Origin: Bacillota bacterium
Lineage (GTDB): Bacteria > Bacillota > Clostridia > Acetivibrionales > DSM-2933
Direction: 5' to 3'
Assembly: GCA_023441845.1 (NCBI GenBank)
Contig: JAEZNF010000360.1
Coordinates: forward strand, 1-12,402
Length of the DNA stretch: 12,402 nt
Shown: in pieces, positions 5,312-11,851 of the stretch
Layout: each line of letters starts with the position of its first letter
How positions within the stretch are numbered: position 1 is the stretch's first letter
The notes under the pieces: generated by a model
Seen by the model: the letters and a program-made list of their open reading frames with translations, nothing else
Database searches by the model: none
What the model was told of the DNA's origin: nothing
Made by a program: the position numbers and the translations under genes

Positions 5312-6784
5312 TTGAATTTTTTTAAAAGAGCTATATTTGCAGTTACAAGGAAAAAAGGAAGGTCGCTTATCATGTTTGTTATATTTGCTTCGATAGCAAA
5401 TATGGTATTGGCAGGACTTGCAATACAACATGCAACGGATTACGCAAGTGTTTTGGCAAGGCAAAAGCTTGGCAGCCAGTTAACACTTATGTTTGACAGG
5501 CAAGCGGCTATGCAAAAAGCACGTGAATCCGGCGAACAAAGGCCGAGAATACAGTCGGAGCCAATTACTGAGGAAATGGCTAAAACTGTTTCGGGCATTA
5601 GCCACATTACGGGTTATAACTTTGTAGTAAATGCCAACGGTGTTGCTGACGGGTTTGAACCTGTTGAGACAAGTCAGGATAATCAACAGCAAAACTTTGC
5701 AGGTAGTGATCGGATGCAAAGGTCAGGAGGGCCTTCCCAAGATGCAAGCTTTGTTATGCCCGATGTCAGCGTTACAGGAGTTTTATCATCATCACTTGTC
5801 AATGCTTTTAGCAAGGGCGAGGCGAAGATAATAGACGGAAGGGCTATAACTGCGGAGGATGCAGGGAAAAAAGTTGTTTTGATTGAAAAGAATCTGGCGG
5901 AACAGAACTCATTAAAAGTCGGAAGCAAGATAAAGGTTAAAGCGACAAGAACAGACGATACTGTTGAGTTTACTATTGCCGGTATTTACGAAACAACCAA
6001 TACTGATTCTTCAAGCTTGAATCAGAATATGGGAGATTTTTCATTTACTGACTCGTACAACAGGATATATGCAGATTATACTTCGGCTGTGGCGTTAAAA
6101 GCTGAAAAAACAGATTCAGGTATTACACAGGGAGGAATTGACCAGGCTGTGTTTTTTGTAGATGACCCTCAGAATGTCGAGAAGGTTAAAGATGAGGCAA
6201 AAGCTTTGAACATAGACTGGACAAAATATACACTGGATGCCAATGAATCGGCTTACAAACAAATGATTGAACCAATAGAAAATGTTGCTTCATTCTCAAT
6301 GATGGTTGTATATATTGTTGCAATTGCAGGTGCTCTGATACTGGCTTTGGTACTGATGCTGTCGGTTAAAGAAAGAATGTATGAGACAGGTGTATTGCTT
6401 TCTATGGGCGAGGGCAAATTGAAAATTATAGGTCAGTACGTGGCAGAAGCTTTGCTGATAGCAGTATTAGCATTTGGGTTATCGGCAGTCAGCGGAAAAT
6501 ATATAGCACAGGGAGTTGGCAATATGCTTCTGGAACGGGAAATTAAGGTTGAACAGCAAGCCGCGAAGAACTATGGTGATGGAAGAGGATTCGGTCAATT
6601 TCAGGGGGGACGTTCTGAAAAACAAAATTATAAAGCCATTGACTCTCTGAAAATAGACATTAGTGCATCAGAGGTAGGTAAAATGTCAGCAGCAGGGGTA
6701 ATCATTTTGCTGGCAGGTACAATACTTCCGGCAACAACAATAATGCGATATAAGCCAAAGGCAATTTTAACTAAAGGAACTTAA
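5312..6784 (+). CDS. ABC transporter permease, MacB/FtsX type
   Basis: The predicted 490-residue protein starts at TTG 5312, seven bases after a perfect AAGGAGG (5298-5304). It has one N-terminal membrane helix (about 18-38), a large extracytoplasmic domain of the MacB-PCD type (about 39-326), and three C-terminal helices (about 327-351, 374-397, 458-478) forming an FtsX domain. The cytoplasmic loop KERMYETGVLLSMGEGKLKI is the usual coupling region of this family. Two low-complexity Gln/Gly/Asn-rich insertions occur, one in the outer domain (DNQQQNFAGSDRMQRSGG) and one in the outer loop before the last helix (GDGRGFGQFQGG). Such permeases use mechanotransmission to export peptides, lipoproteins or toxins, or to regulate envelope enzymes, rather than classic transmembrane transport. 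The ATPase gene follows after 13 bases. The substrate is unknown. Confidence 0.92.
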   Translation: MNFFKRAIFAVTRKKGRSLIMFVIFASIANMVLAGLAIQHATDYASVLARQKLGSQLTLMFDRQAAMQKARESGEQRPRIQSEPITEEMAKTVSGISHITGYNFVVNANGVADGFEPVETSQDNQQQNFAGSDRMQRSGGPSQDASFVMPDVSVTGVLSSSLVNAFSKGEAKIIDGRAITAEDAGKKVVLIEKNLAEQNSLKVGSKIKVKATRTDDTVEFTIAGIYETTNTDSSSLNQNMGDFSFTDSYNRIYADYTSAVALKAEKTDSGITQGGIDQAVFFVDDPQNVEKVKDEAKALNIDWTKYTLDANESAYKQMIEPIENVASFSMMVVYIVAIAGALILALVLMLSVKERMYETGVLLSMGEGKLKIIGQYVAEALLIAVLAFGLSAVSGKYIAQGVGNMLLEREIKVEQQAAKNYGDGRGFGQFQGGRSEKQNYKAIDSLKIDISASEVGKMSAAGVIILLAGTILPATTIMRYKPKAILTKGT

Positions 6785-6797
6785 GGGGGAAAATAGT

Positions 6798-7481
6798 ATG
6801 GAAGCTGTTTTACGGTTTGAGGATGTTACTTTTGGGTATTCAAATGGTGGAAAACGTGTAGATATTCTCAAAAACTTGGATGTTTATTTTGAAAAAGGAA
6901 CTTTTTACTCAATAATAGGGCCTTCGGGCTCCGGCAAAACTACTACACTTGCTTTGGCAGGAGCTCTGGATGTCCCGCAGAGCGGAAAAGTGCTTTTTGA
7001 CGGGAAGGATATAAGAAAAATAGGACTTACAAAACACCGGAAAAAAAATGTTGTAATGATTTTTCAAAATTATAACCTTATTAATTATATGACCGCAATG
7101 GAAAATGTCACAATGGCTATGGAACTTTCAGGCTCATATAGGGGACAACGCAGGCAGCAGGCTATGAAGCTCTTGCAAAGTCTTGGCCTTACTGAAAGTG
7201 AAGTAAAAAGAAATGTTTTGAAGCTTTCAGGAGGACAGCAGCAAAGAGTGGCAATTGCAAGGGCACTTGCAGGAGATGCTGACATAATACTTGCTGATGA
7301 ACCTACAGGAAATCTTGACATTAATACAGCTAGAGAGATTATACAGATATTCAAAGGACTGGCGCATGAGTATAAAAAGTGTGTTATTGTTGTAAGCCAT
7401 TCACAAGAGGTCGCAGAGGAATCGGATGTGGCATATAAATTTGAAAACGGCAAATTAGAAAGAGTTTTTGATTTTAAATAA
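6798..7481 (+). CDS. ABC transporter ATPase, MacB/LolD type
   Basis: The predicted 227-residue nucleotide-binding protein has the full motif set: Walker A GPSGSGKTT (41-49), Q-loop with IFQNYNLINYMT, signature LSGGQQQRVAIARAL (from 143), Walker B IILADEPTGNLD (D167, E168) and the H-loop VVSHS (H201). The length is standard for the antimicrobial-peptide or lipoprotein export group that pairs with MacB/FtsX permeases. It is co-transcribed with the permease 13 bases upstream, with an AAGGGGGA ribosome site and ATG start. A strong terminator follows 13 bases after the stop. About 90 bp of the 3' part of this gene is present as a decayed copy at 1001-1092. That degenerate copy is probably the trace of a duplicated or related transporter. 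Confidence 0.95.
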   Translation: MEAVLRFEDVTFGYSNGGKRVDILKNLDVYFEKGTFYSIIGPSGSGKTTTLALAGALDVPQSGKVLFDGKDIRKIGLTKHRKKNVVMIFQNYNLINYMTAMENVTMAMELSGSYRGQRRQQAMKLLQSLGLTESEVKRNVLKLSGGQQQRVAIARALAGDADIILADEPTGNLDINTAREIIQIFKGLAHEYKKCVIVVSHSQEVAEESDVAYKFENGKLERVFDFK

Positions 7482-7494
7482 TATGCCACTAGGT

Positions 7495-7544
7495 AAAAAA
7501 ATCTTGTATAGTGGGTCAATGATCGATTATACAAGATTTTTTTT
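7495..7544 (+). terminator. Rho-independent terminator after the ABC transporter operon
   Basis: ATCTTGTATA (7501-7510) pairs with TATACAAGAT (7528-7537) around an 17-base loop. The stem is extended by A6 on the left (7495-7500) against the T-run (about 7538-7544) on the right. The symmetric A/T flanks would let it work in both directions. Confidence 0.9.
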
Positions 7545-7807
7545 GCTGATCATTCCGCTTCATATCTATTAGTTGATTTTCTTGAGCAGCATAACAGCAT
7601 CTGCGACATTGAGGGGAATAACGGGTACATCCGAGATATGTCTTAACTATAAGTAGCATACATTAGATAATTCCTTAGATAGCGAGGATAACGTCTTCTC
7701 CCAACTTGATGCTAGTTTTAGTTACAAGGTATATCAATCATCATAAATATAATCATTAGATTCCGAAGCCAGATAATTATTTTAAAATTAGTGTGTCATA
7801 TATTTTA
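7545..7807. other. Non-coding region with degenerate traces
   Basis: Apart from the integrase relic listed separately, this stretch holds no gene. On the minus strand, about 7675-7728 reads LVTKTSIKLGEDVILAI before a stop, a short open trace I cannot assign. The DNA is A+T-rich towards 7800. No promoter, repeat or RNA gene was recognised. Confidence 0.4.
7573..7624 (-). pseudogene. Relic of a tyrosine integrase core-binding segment
   Basis: On the minus strand this reads PVIPLNVADAVMLLKKIN then TAA. It matches RIIPLNVADAVVLPKNP of the integrase at the right edge of the window. The DNA run TTATTCCCCTCAATGTCGC is identical in both places (plus-strand complement at 7603-7621 and 12345-12363), with further matches beyond it up to CAAGAA. 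The rest of the gene is missing on both sides. It marks the former presence of another Tn916-like integrase, in the opposite orientation, next to the ABC operon. Confidence 0.75.
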
Positions 7808-8191
7808 CTATTTGTAAAATATTGCTGTAATTAAAAAATCAGTCCCATATTTTTCGTTTGAAATTATTCCACTATCTGACCATTTACCAAATCCTGCTTC
7901 CACCGCTAAAGGTCTCAAATCTCCATAAAAAGAGAATACGCCTTTTGTCCAAACTTTTTTATATCCATGTAGCTTTATAAGTCTTTTTATTTCCTTTAAG
8001 TTTTTACGGGCAATTCTATTTACATTTAAAGTATCGCCCAAAACATTAAAAAAATCATGATAGAACAATGTACTTTTGCAATAGTGAGCAAACAATATGC
8101 AAGTAACATTGCCGCAAATTTTAATATTTCCCTTTAATATAACGTTATACTTATCGCTGATTTCATATGCTTTATTAATTAAATCAATCAT
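7808..8191 (-). CDS. Small hypothetical protein with a QueG-like C-terminal motif
   Basis: The frame encodes about 128 residues if the ATG at 8191 is used. AGAGAG lies nine bases upstream of that ATG and is too close to the GTG (8200) or ATG (8197) further up. The N-terminal half is hydrophobic and helical with CGNVTCILFAHYCKST, giving three to four cysteines. The C-terminal half contains GDLRPLAVEAGFGKWSDSG and ISNEKYGTDFLITAIFY. This recalls the segment of epoxyqueuosine-reductase and related corrinoid iron-sulfur proteins that reads RxLAxxAGLGxxGKNGxLIxxxYG. The ferredoxin-like cysteine motifs that follow in that family are absent. It is either a small family of its own or a truncated relative. 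It stands alone, with no same-strand neighbours close by. Function unknown. Confidence 0.55.
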   Translation of the reverse strand: MIDLINKAYEISDKYNVILKGNIKICGNVTCILFAHYCKSTLFYHDFFNVLGDTLNVNRIARKNLKEIKRLIKLHGYKKVWTKGVFSFYGDLRPLAVEAGFGKWSDSGIISNEKYGTDFLITAIFYK

Positions 8192-8591
8192 TGCCATCAC
8201 TCTCTTTTATGATTTTTCTAGCAGGAATTCAACAAACTTAAATTATTTCCCTACGTTGGCGTAAATTGGGTCATAGATGAATCTCAGATTGCAATATAAG
8301 ATTATGACCATGGTTATATTTTTTATATTAATTTTTTCCCCTAACTCTATGAAATATTCAATACTTCATTTGATTGCACCTTACAGATAGTAGTCTGAAA
8401 CTGATTATACAGCCATTAAGCTGAAAAAGCTATAGCACCATTGTATGGTGAAAAAGGAACAATTATCGACCCGGTCCTGTTGCCGATGATGAAGCAACAA
8501 AGGAACTTTTGCATGCAAAGGACAAGATACTAGTTTATCATACAAAAACCTTATAGTTTACTACGTATGAAAATTGGTGAATTACCTGCTC

Positions 8592-8629
8592 CTACCTTTT
8601 CATAGCAGAAAAGAAAAAGGAAAAGGTAG
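8592..8629. repeat. Perfect 9-bp inverted repeat
   Basis: CTACCTTTT (8592-8600) and AAAAGGTAG (8621-8629) are exact complements around a 20-base A-rich spacer. No T-run follows on the plus strand. On the minus strand only a T-rich loop is present. It could be an operator or a chance dyad. Confidence 0.4.
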
Positions 8630-8746
8630 TTGAAAAAGAAAAAACACTATGAAACTAGAGTATTAGTTTTAAGTGCTCATATTGAAACCAGGACATAATT
8701 GATTTTTGTATAAAAGTATAAACCAAATAAAGTTAATCCAGACTGC

Positions 8747-8792
8747 GAAACCCAATTCATAAACTATGTTTTTAGTTCTTGAACTGGGTTTC
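8747..8792. repeat. Inverted repeat downstream of the coat operon (possible terminator)
   Basis: GAAACCCAATTCA (8747-8759) pairs with TGAACTGGGTTTC (8780-8792), 12 of 13 positions, around a 20-base loop. It lies 68 bases beyond the stop of the last coat gene on the minus strand, where a terminator is expected. There is no U-run on the minus transcript, so the call is weak. Confidence 0.45.
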
Positions 8793-8860
8793 TTACGCTA
8801 CAACTTATGAACAATTTGGTTTTGTACGGCTTGGAATATACTCTAACAACTTCCTTGTTA

Positions 8861-9157
8861 TTACTGCTGTATATTTAAAACTGTATCTGCTGCCTGCATG
8901 TCAACTTTTATTTGTTCCTGTGGATTTTGAGGGTGATAATAACCCTTTTTCGTCATATAAGCAACGATTCCTTCATGCGTCTTTATAGCTGCATCAAGGT
9001 GTCTGCGAAGTACCTCCCTAACTTCAGGGGTCGTTGTTTCTGAGATTGCTACAGCATAATTTTTAACCCCTGCTTTAGCAGAAATTAAAAAGTCTGTTGC
9101 AATGACCTGTTCTGTCATATCTCCCATACCAGCCATATTTTGTAATAAGTTTCCCAT
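8861..9157 (-). CDS. Spore coat protein, CotF family
   Basis: The predicted 98-residue protein matches the CotF-type domain: DMTEQVIATDFLISAKAGVK, YAVAISETTTPEVREVLRRHLDAAIKTHE, YMTKKGYYHP. It is an all-helical, ferritin-like bundle arrangement without catalytic residues. CotF-type proteins are structural coat components made in the mother cell during sporulation. The ATG follows GAAGGTG by five bases. It is the last gene of the minus operon and has a longer paralogue at 10677-11081, with the same YCHP/LHPY-like end of the helical core. It shares the operon with a small partner protein immediately upstream. Confidence 0.88.
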   Translation of the reverse strand: MGNLLQNMAGMGDMTEQVIATDFLISAKAGVKNYAVAISETTTPEVREVLRRHLDAAIKTHEGIVAYMTKKGYYHPQNPQEQIKVDMQAADTVLNIQQ

Positions 9158-9191
9158 AGCTTCACCTTCTTTCTACTTTTAAAAATTAATG

Positions 9192-9431
9192 TCAATGGTT
9201 TTTCGTACTCGCTGTCCCTTGGTTTAGAAGCTCTGATGATTGAATTAAGGTTTGAAGCTCTTTTATTTGTCCCTGAGAAATAGTAAAATCCTGTTGCATC
9301 AATGTTCTTAATTCTTCATCCTTAACTAATTCGGCCATTGTTGACGATTTTGTAGCACAAACATTTTTAAAGGTGAGTAACTCATGAAGTTCAAATGTCT
9401 CATGTGGTGCTATTCTTTTTCCTGTTACCAA
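9192..9431 (-). CDS. Small spore-coat-associated protein (CotF partner)
   Basis: The predicted 79-residue protein starts with TTG at 9431, seven bases after GGGAGGTG. It has a conserved HETFELHELLTFKNVCATK segment (residues 9-27) followed by a helix KDEELRTLMQQDFTISQGQI. The same layout recurs in the 68-residue protein encoded at 11100-11306 (HETMEIHELLNFKTICMT), so these are paralogues. They look like the half-domain companions commonly encoded next to CotF proteins. They lie in a sporulation operon, 34 bases before the CotF gene that follows. No catalytic motifs are seen; the role is probably structural. Confidence 0.82.
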   Translation of the reverse strand: MVTGKRIAPHETFELHELLTFKNVCATKSSTMAELVKDEELRTLMQQDFTISQGQIKELQTLIQSSELLNQGTASTKNH

Positions 9432-9509
9432 TTTTTACACCTCCCTATACTCTGCAAATATATTATTCTTTGCTTGAAAATTAAATTTATAAATTATTTG
9501 CTGGATTTA

Positions 9510-10655
9510 TCAATGCACTCCTGGATGAAGTACTACCTTAATACATCCCTCGGTTTTTGTGTCAAAAACCTCGTATCCATGCTTTGCTTGATCCAACGGC
9601 AGTTTGTGGGTGATAATATCGCCCGGGTCAATCTTCTTTTCTGCAAGCATCTGGTATAAACGCGGCATATATGGGATGACGGGAGCCTGTCCCATTCTCA
9701 AATTGATGTTGCGATTCATTAAATCGCCAAGAGGGACACCATTATATCTGCCGCCATAAACACCAGTTACCTGTATCATTCCTCCTTTTCGGACTGCCTG
9801 GCTTGCAATGACAAAACTGCCTAAAGCACCGCCCTGCAGTTTTATTCCGGAAGCCAAGTATTCCATTGGAGTCATCTTACCGTCCATACCCACGGCGTCG
9901 ATCACAATATCTGCTCCACCTTGAGTAATTTCTTTCAAATATTCTCCAGTGTTATCATGTTGTTCAAAATTAACTGTCTCTACGTTGTTATATTTTTTTG
10001 CATGTTCTAAACGATAATCGATATAATCTACTGCAATAACCCTTTTAGCACCCATTATCCAGCAGAATTTTTGTGCCAGCAGTCCTACCGGCCCGCATCC
10101 TAAGACAATGACGGTATCTCCGTTTTTCACCCCGGCGTTTTCAACACTCCAGAATGCAGTTGACATGGCATCTGCAAGCAGCACTAATTTTTCATCTTCT
10201 ATCTCGCTGTTCTCCGGGATTTTGAAAGGAGTAAAGTTGCCATAAGGAACTCGCATATATTCGGCCTGACCGCCGGGATACCCACCAGTAGTTTCAGAGT
10301 ATCCGAAGAAACCTCCCATTCCACCATGGGGATTTGAGTTATCACATTGACTTGTCAAGTCGTGCTTGCAATAAAAGCATTCACCGCAGCTAACATTAAA
10401 CGGAACGATGACCCGATCCCCTTTCTTTAACTTTGTCACCTCCGGTCCCACTTCCTCAACTACTCCCATGGGTTCATGACCGATGATATAGTTTTTAGGG
10501 AGGTTGGGAATCATGTCATGGATCAGATGCAAGTCCGAACCACATATCGCAGTCGTTGTAATTTTTACGATAATATCGTCAGGTTTATGGATTGTAGGGT
10601 CTTGAACTTCTTTAACCTCTACGTTTTTTATACCTTGAAATGTTACAGCTTTCAT
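9510..10655 (-). CDS. Zinc-dependent alcohol dehydrogenase (formaldehyde-dehydrogenase-like)
   Basis: The predicted 381-residue medium-chain dehydrogenase has catalytic-zinc ligands C38 (CGSDLH), H60 and E61 (GHEPMG). The four structural-zinc cysteines are C90, C93, C96 and C104. The Rossmann motif GCGPVG is at 186-191, with an acidic D210 after the second strand suggesting NAD preference. The long insertion (SNPHGGMGGFFGYSETTGGY) and the end sequence HKLPLDQAKHGYEVFDTK place it with glutathione-independent formaldehyde dehydrogenase-like and other class-III-like enzymes. The substrate is not determined. The ATG follows AGGAGGT by about ten bases. It lies inside the spore-coat operon, flanked by two short-plus-CotF gene pairs. 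It may act on an aldehyde or alcohol during coat assembly or in the spore. Confidence 0.93.
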   Translation of the reverse strand: MKAVTFQGIKNVEVKEVQDPTIHKPDDIIVKITTTAICGSDLHLIHDMIPNLPKNYIIGHEPMGVVEEVGPEVTKLKKGDRVIVPFNVSCGECFYCKHDLTSQCDNSNPHGGMGGFFGYSETTGGYPGGQAEYMRVPYGNFTPFKIPENSEIEDEKLVLLADAMSTAFWSVENAGVKNGDTVIVLGCGPVGLLAQKFCWIMGAKRVIAVDYIDYRLEHAKKYNNVETVNFEQHDNTGEYLKEITQGGADIVIDAVGMDGKMTPMEYLASGIKLQGGALGSFVIASQAVRKGGMIQVTGVYGGRYNGVPLGDLMNRNINLRMGQAPVIPYMPRLYQMLAEKKIDPGDIITHKLPLDQAKHGYEVFDTKTEGCIKVVLHPGVH

Positions 10656-10676
10656 TATTTATATTACCTCCTGGTT

Positions 10677-11081
10677 TTAATAGTTTGGTGTTGCAAATGA
10701 ACCAAGCCTGCTAGTATCGCCAGGGAACAACTGCAAATTGGCAATTTGAAGTGCTGCCTGGGCGGACATCTTATCCAGATTAAATTGTTCCTTCGTATGG
10801 TAAGGATGGAGCCACCCCTTGTTCATCATTAGCTCTGAAACTTCAGCGTGTAAATCAATTTGAGCATCCAACATATTGCGTATCTCTGTTCTTGCTTGTG
10901 GATCTGCGATTTCTGTTAGTGCAATCGCACAATTTCTTATTCCGCTTTTTACATTCAGTAAGAAATTCAGGGCTATCGTTGAATCTACGAGACCAGGCAT
11001 TCCCTCCGCGTTTTCAATTTCCAAATAGTCGTTTTTCATCGGTCCTTTTATTGCGTTAATAGGTTTCTTTTCATAGTCCAT
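10677..11081 (-). CDS. Spore coat protein, CotF family (longer paralogue)
   Basis: The predicted 134-residue protein starts at ATG 11081, nine bases after GGAGGTG. The open frame extends to a TTG at 11099, but that would place the ribosome site inside the gene. The CotF-type core is LVDSTIALNFLLNVKSGIRN, CAIALTEIADPQARTEIRNM and ELMMNKGWLHPYHTKEQ (about residues 31-105). It resembles the 98-residue protein at 8861-9157 (TDFLISAKAGVKNYAVAISE, YMTKKGYYHP), with an added N-terminal arm and a C-terminal tail. It is preceded by its small partner gene (stop at 11100-11102) and followed 22 bases later by the dehydrogenase. Confidence 0.88.
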   Translation of the reverse strand: MDYEKKPINAIKGPMKNDYLEIENAEGMPGLVDSTIALNFLLNVKSGIRNCAIALTEIADPQARTEIRNMLDAQIDLHAEVSELMMNKGWLHPYHTKEQFNLDKMSAQAALQIANLQLFPGDTSRLGSFATPNY

Positions 11082-11099
11082 CAGTGTTTTCACCTCCAA

Positions 11100-11306
11100 T
11101 TATTGTGGTTGAGTTTTGCTTAAAAGCCCTTGTAATACATTTACTGCTTGCATGGATTGCTGTACGTCTTTTCCAAGCAATGCTTTTAAATCCTGATCAA
11201 ACACGACTCCCTGTATCAACTTTGATGTTGTCATGCAAATGGTTTTAAAGTTTAGAAGTTCATGTATTTCCATTGTTTCATGTAATGTCAAATTTTGTTG
11301 TGTCAT
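11100..11306 (-). CDS. Small spore-coat-associated protein (CotF partner)
   Basis: The predicted 68-residue protein carries TLHETMEIHELLNFKTICMT followed by an alpha-helical segment (QDLKALLGKDVQQSMQAVNV). It is paralogous to the 79-residue protein at 9192-9431. The ATG has GGAGGTGA about four bases upstream. It is the first gene of the minus-strand coat operon, and 18 bases separate its stop codon from the start of the longer CotF gene. No catalytic residues are visible; a structural coat role is inferred from context. Confidence 0.82.
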   Translation of the reverse strand: MTQQNLTLHETMEIHELLNFKTICMTTSKLIQGVVFDQDLKALLGKDVQQSMQAVNVLQGLLSKTQPQ

Positions 11307-11404
11307 ATGTTCACCTCCAATTTTTCATATTCCGTGCATATTTTTCCCCAATGAACTGCACTTATGTATTGGTTCTCAAAACCATGAAAACATAAAGAGG
11401 CATA

Positions 11405-11419
11405 TTTATGTCACATAAA
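11405..11419. promoter_or_regulatory. Perfect 15-bp palindrome upstream of the coat operon
   Basis: TTTATGT-C-ACATAAA is a perfect inverted repeat about 100 bases upstream of the first coat gene. Another CATAAA lies at 11390-11395, forming a cluster of related half-sites. This is typical of a dimeric repressor or activator site. No clear sporulation-sigma promoter could be fixed relative to it. Confidence 0.45.
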
Positions 11420-11475
11420 ATGAGCATACGGGGAATTTGAATAATAAAGCTTTAACTTCGCATTATATTTTATGA

Positions 11476-11516
11476 GAAAACAAAATGCCATCCTTAAGGG
11501 TGGTATTTTTGTTTTC
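11476..11516. terminator. Strong bidirectional terminator-like hairpin
   Basis: GAAAACAAAATGCCATCCTT pairs with AAGGGTGGTATTTTTGTTTTC, with one bulge and G-T pairs. The stem is flanked by A-rich and T-rich arms, so it could terminate transcription in either direction. It lies between the coat operon (minus) and the excisionase gene (plus) with no gene ending into it from the left, which suggests that a former neighbour was lost or that it insulates the two units. Confidence 0.75.
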
Positions 11517-11594
11517 AGTTAAACATCATTGCAAGTGGATTAGAATTGACCGCTGACTGTAGTTGGTGTTCATCAATATGGGGCTGTATTACAT

Positions 11595-11820
11595 ATGGAA
11601 GAGCAGATAAAAGAGCAAAAAGAAGGAATGCCGGAAGAGCAGAAGATAACACTTACGGTGAAAGAAGCGGCAAAGCTTATCGGGATTTCGGAAAAGTCGG
11701 CGTACAATAAGCTGATCCGGCTGCCGGACTTCCCTGTCGTGAAAATCCGGCAAGCGGCTTGTGATATTGAGGGAGGCATTCATAAAATGGCTGGAAAATA
11801 ACAAGGGTTTTGCTTCCTGA
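11595..11820 (+). pseudogene. xis: Frameshifted excisionase (Tn916-like Xis) gene
   Basis: The ATG at 11595 opens EEQKITLTVKEAAKLIGISE, KSAYNKLIRLPDFPVVKI, the winged-helix fold of Tn916-type excisionases. At ATCCGG (11745-11750) the frame then reads RQAACDIEGGIHKMAGK. Skipping one C (11747 or 11748) restores GKRLVILREAFIKWLENN, KGFAS and TGA 11818-11820, which is the normal family ending with its KR-I---F--WL pattern. So a one-base insertion, or a sequencing error, breaks the gene near residue 51. Full-length product would be about 74 residues. Such proteins bend DNA to favour excision. It is followed by the integrase gene. Confidence 0.85.
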
Positions 11821-11851
11821 CATTTAAACCGGCTTATAGGGGGTGATTGAT

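Larger units (their letters stand above)
8192..8860. other. Long intergenic region with degenerate coding traces and inverted repeats
   Basis: I find no intact gene. On the plus strand 8473-8556 reads GPVADDEATKELLHAKDK then ILVYHTKTL and a stop; 8722-8781 reads PNKVNPDCETQFINYVFSS and a stop. Both are fragments without a start codon or ribosome site and without a recognisable family. Two inverted repeats are listed separately. The region probably consists of the remains of deleted genes. Confidence 0.4.

Noticed and set aside
10677..11099. TTG at 11099 as the start of the longer CotF gene
   Set aside because: It would put GGAGGTG inside the gene. ATG at 11081 is correctly spaced after that site.
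11307..11475. SigE, SigG or SigK promoter for the coat operon (CATAAAATA and CATAAATA on the minus strand)
   Set aside because: Several CATA boxes exist, but none has a convincing -35 at proper spacing, and one overlaps the terminator-like hairpin.
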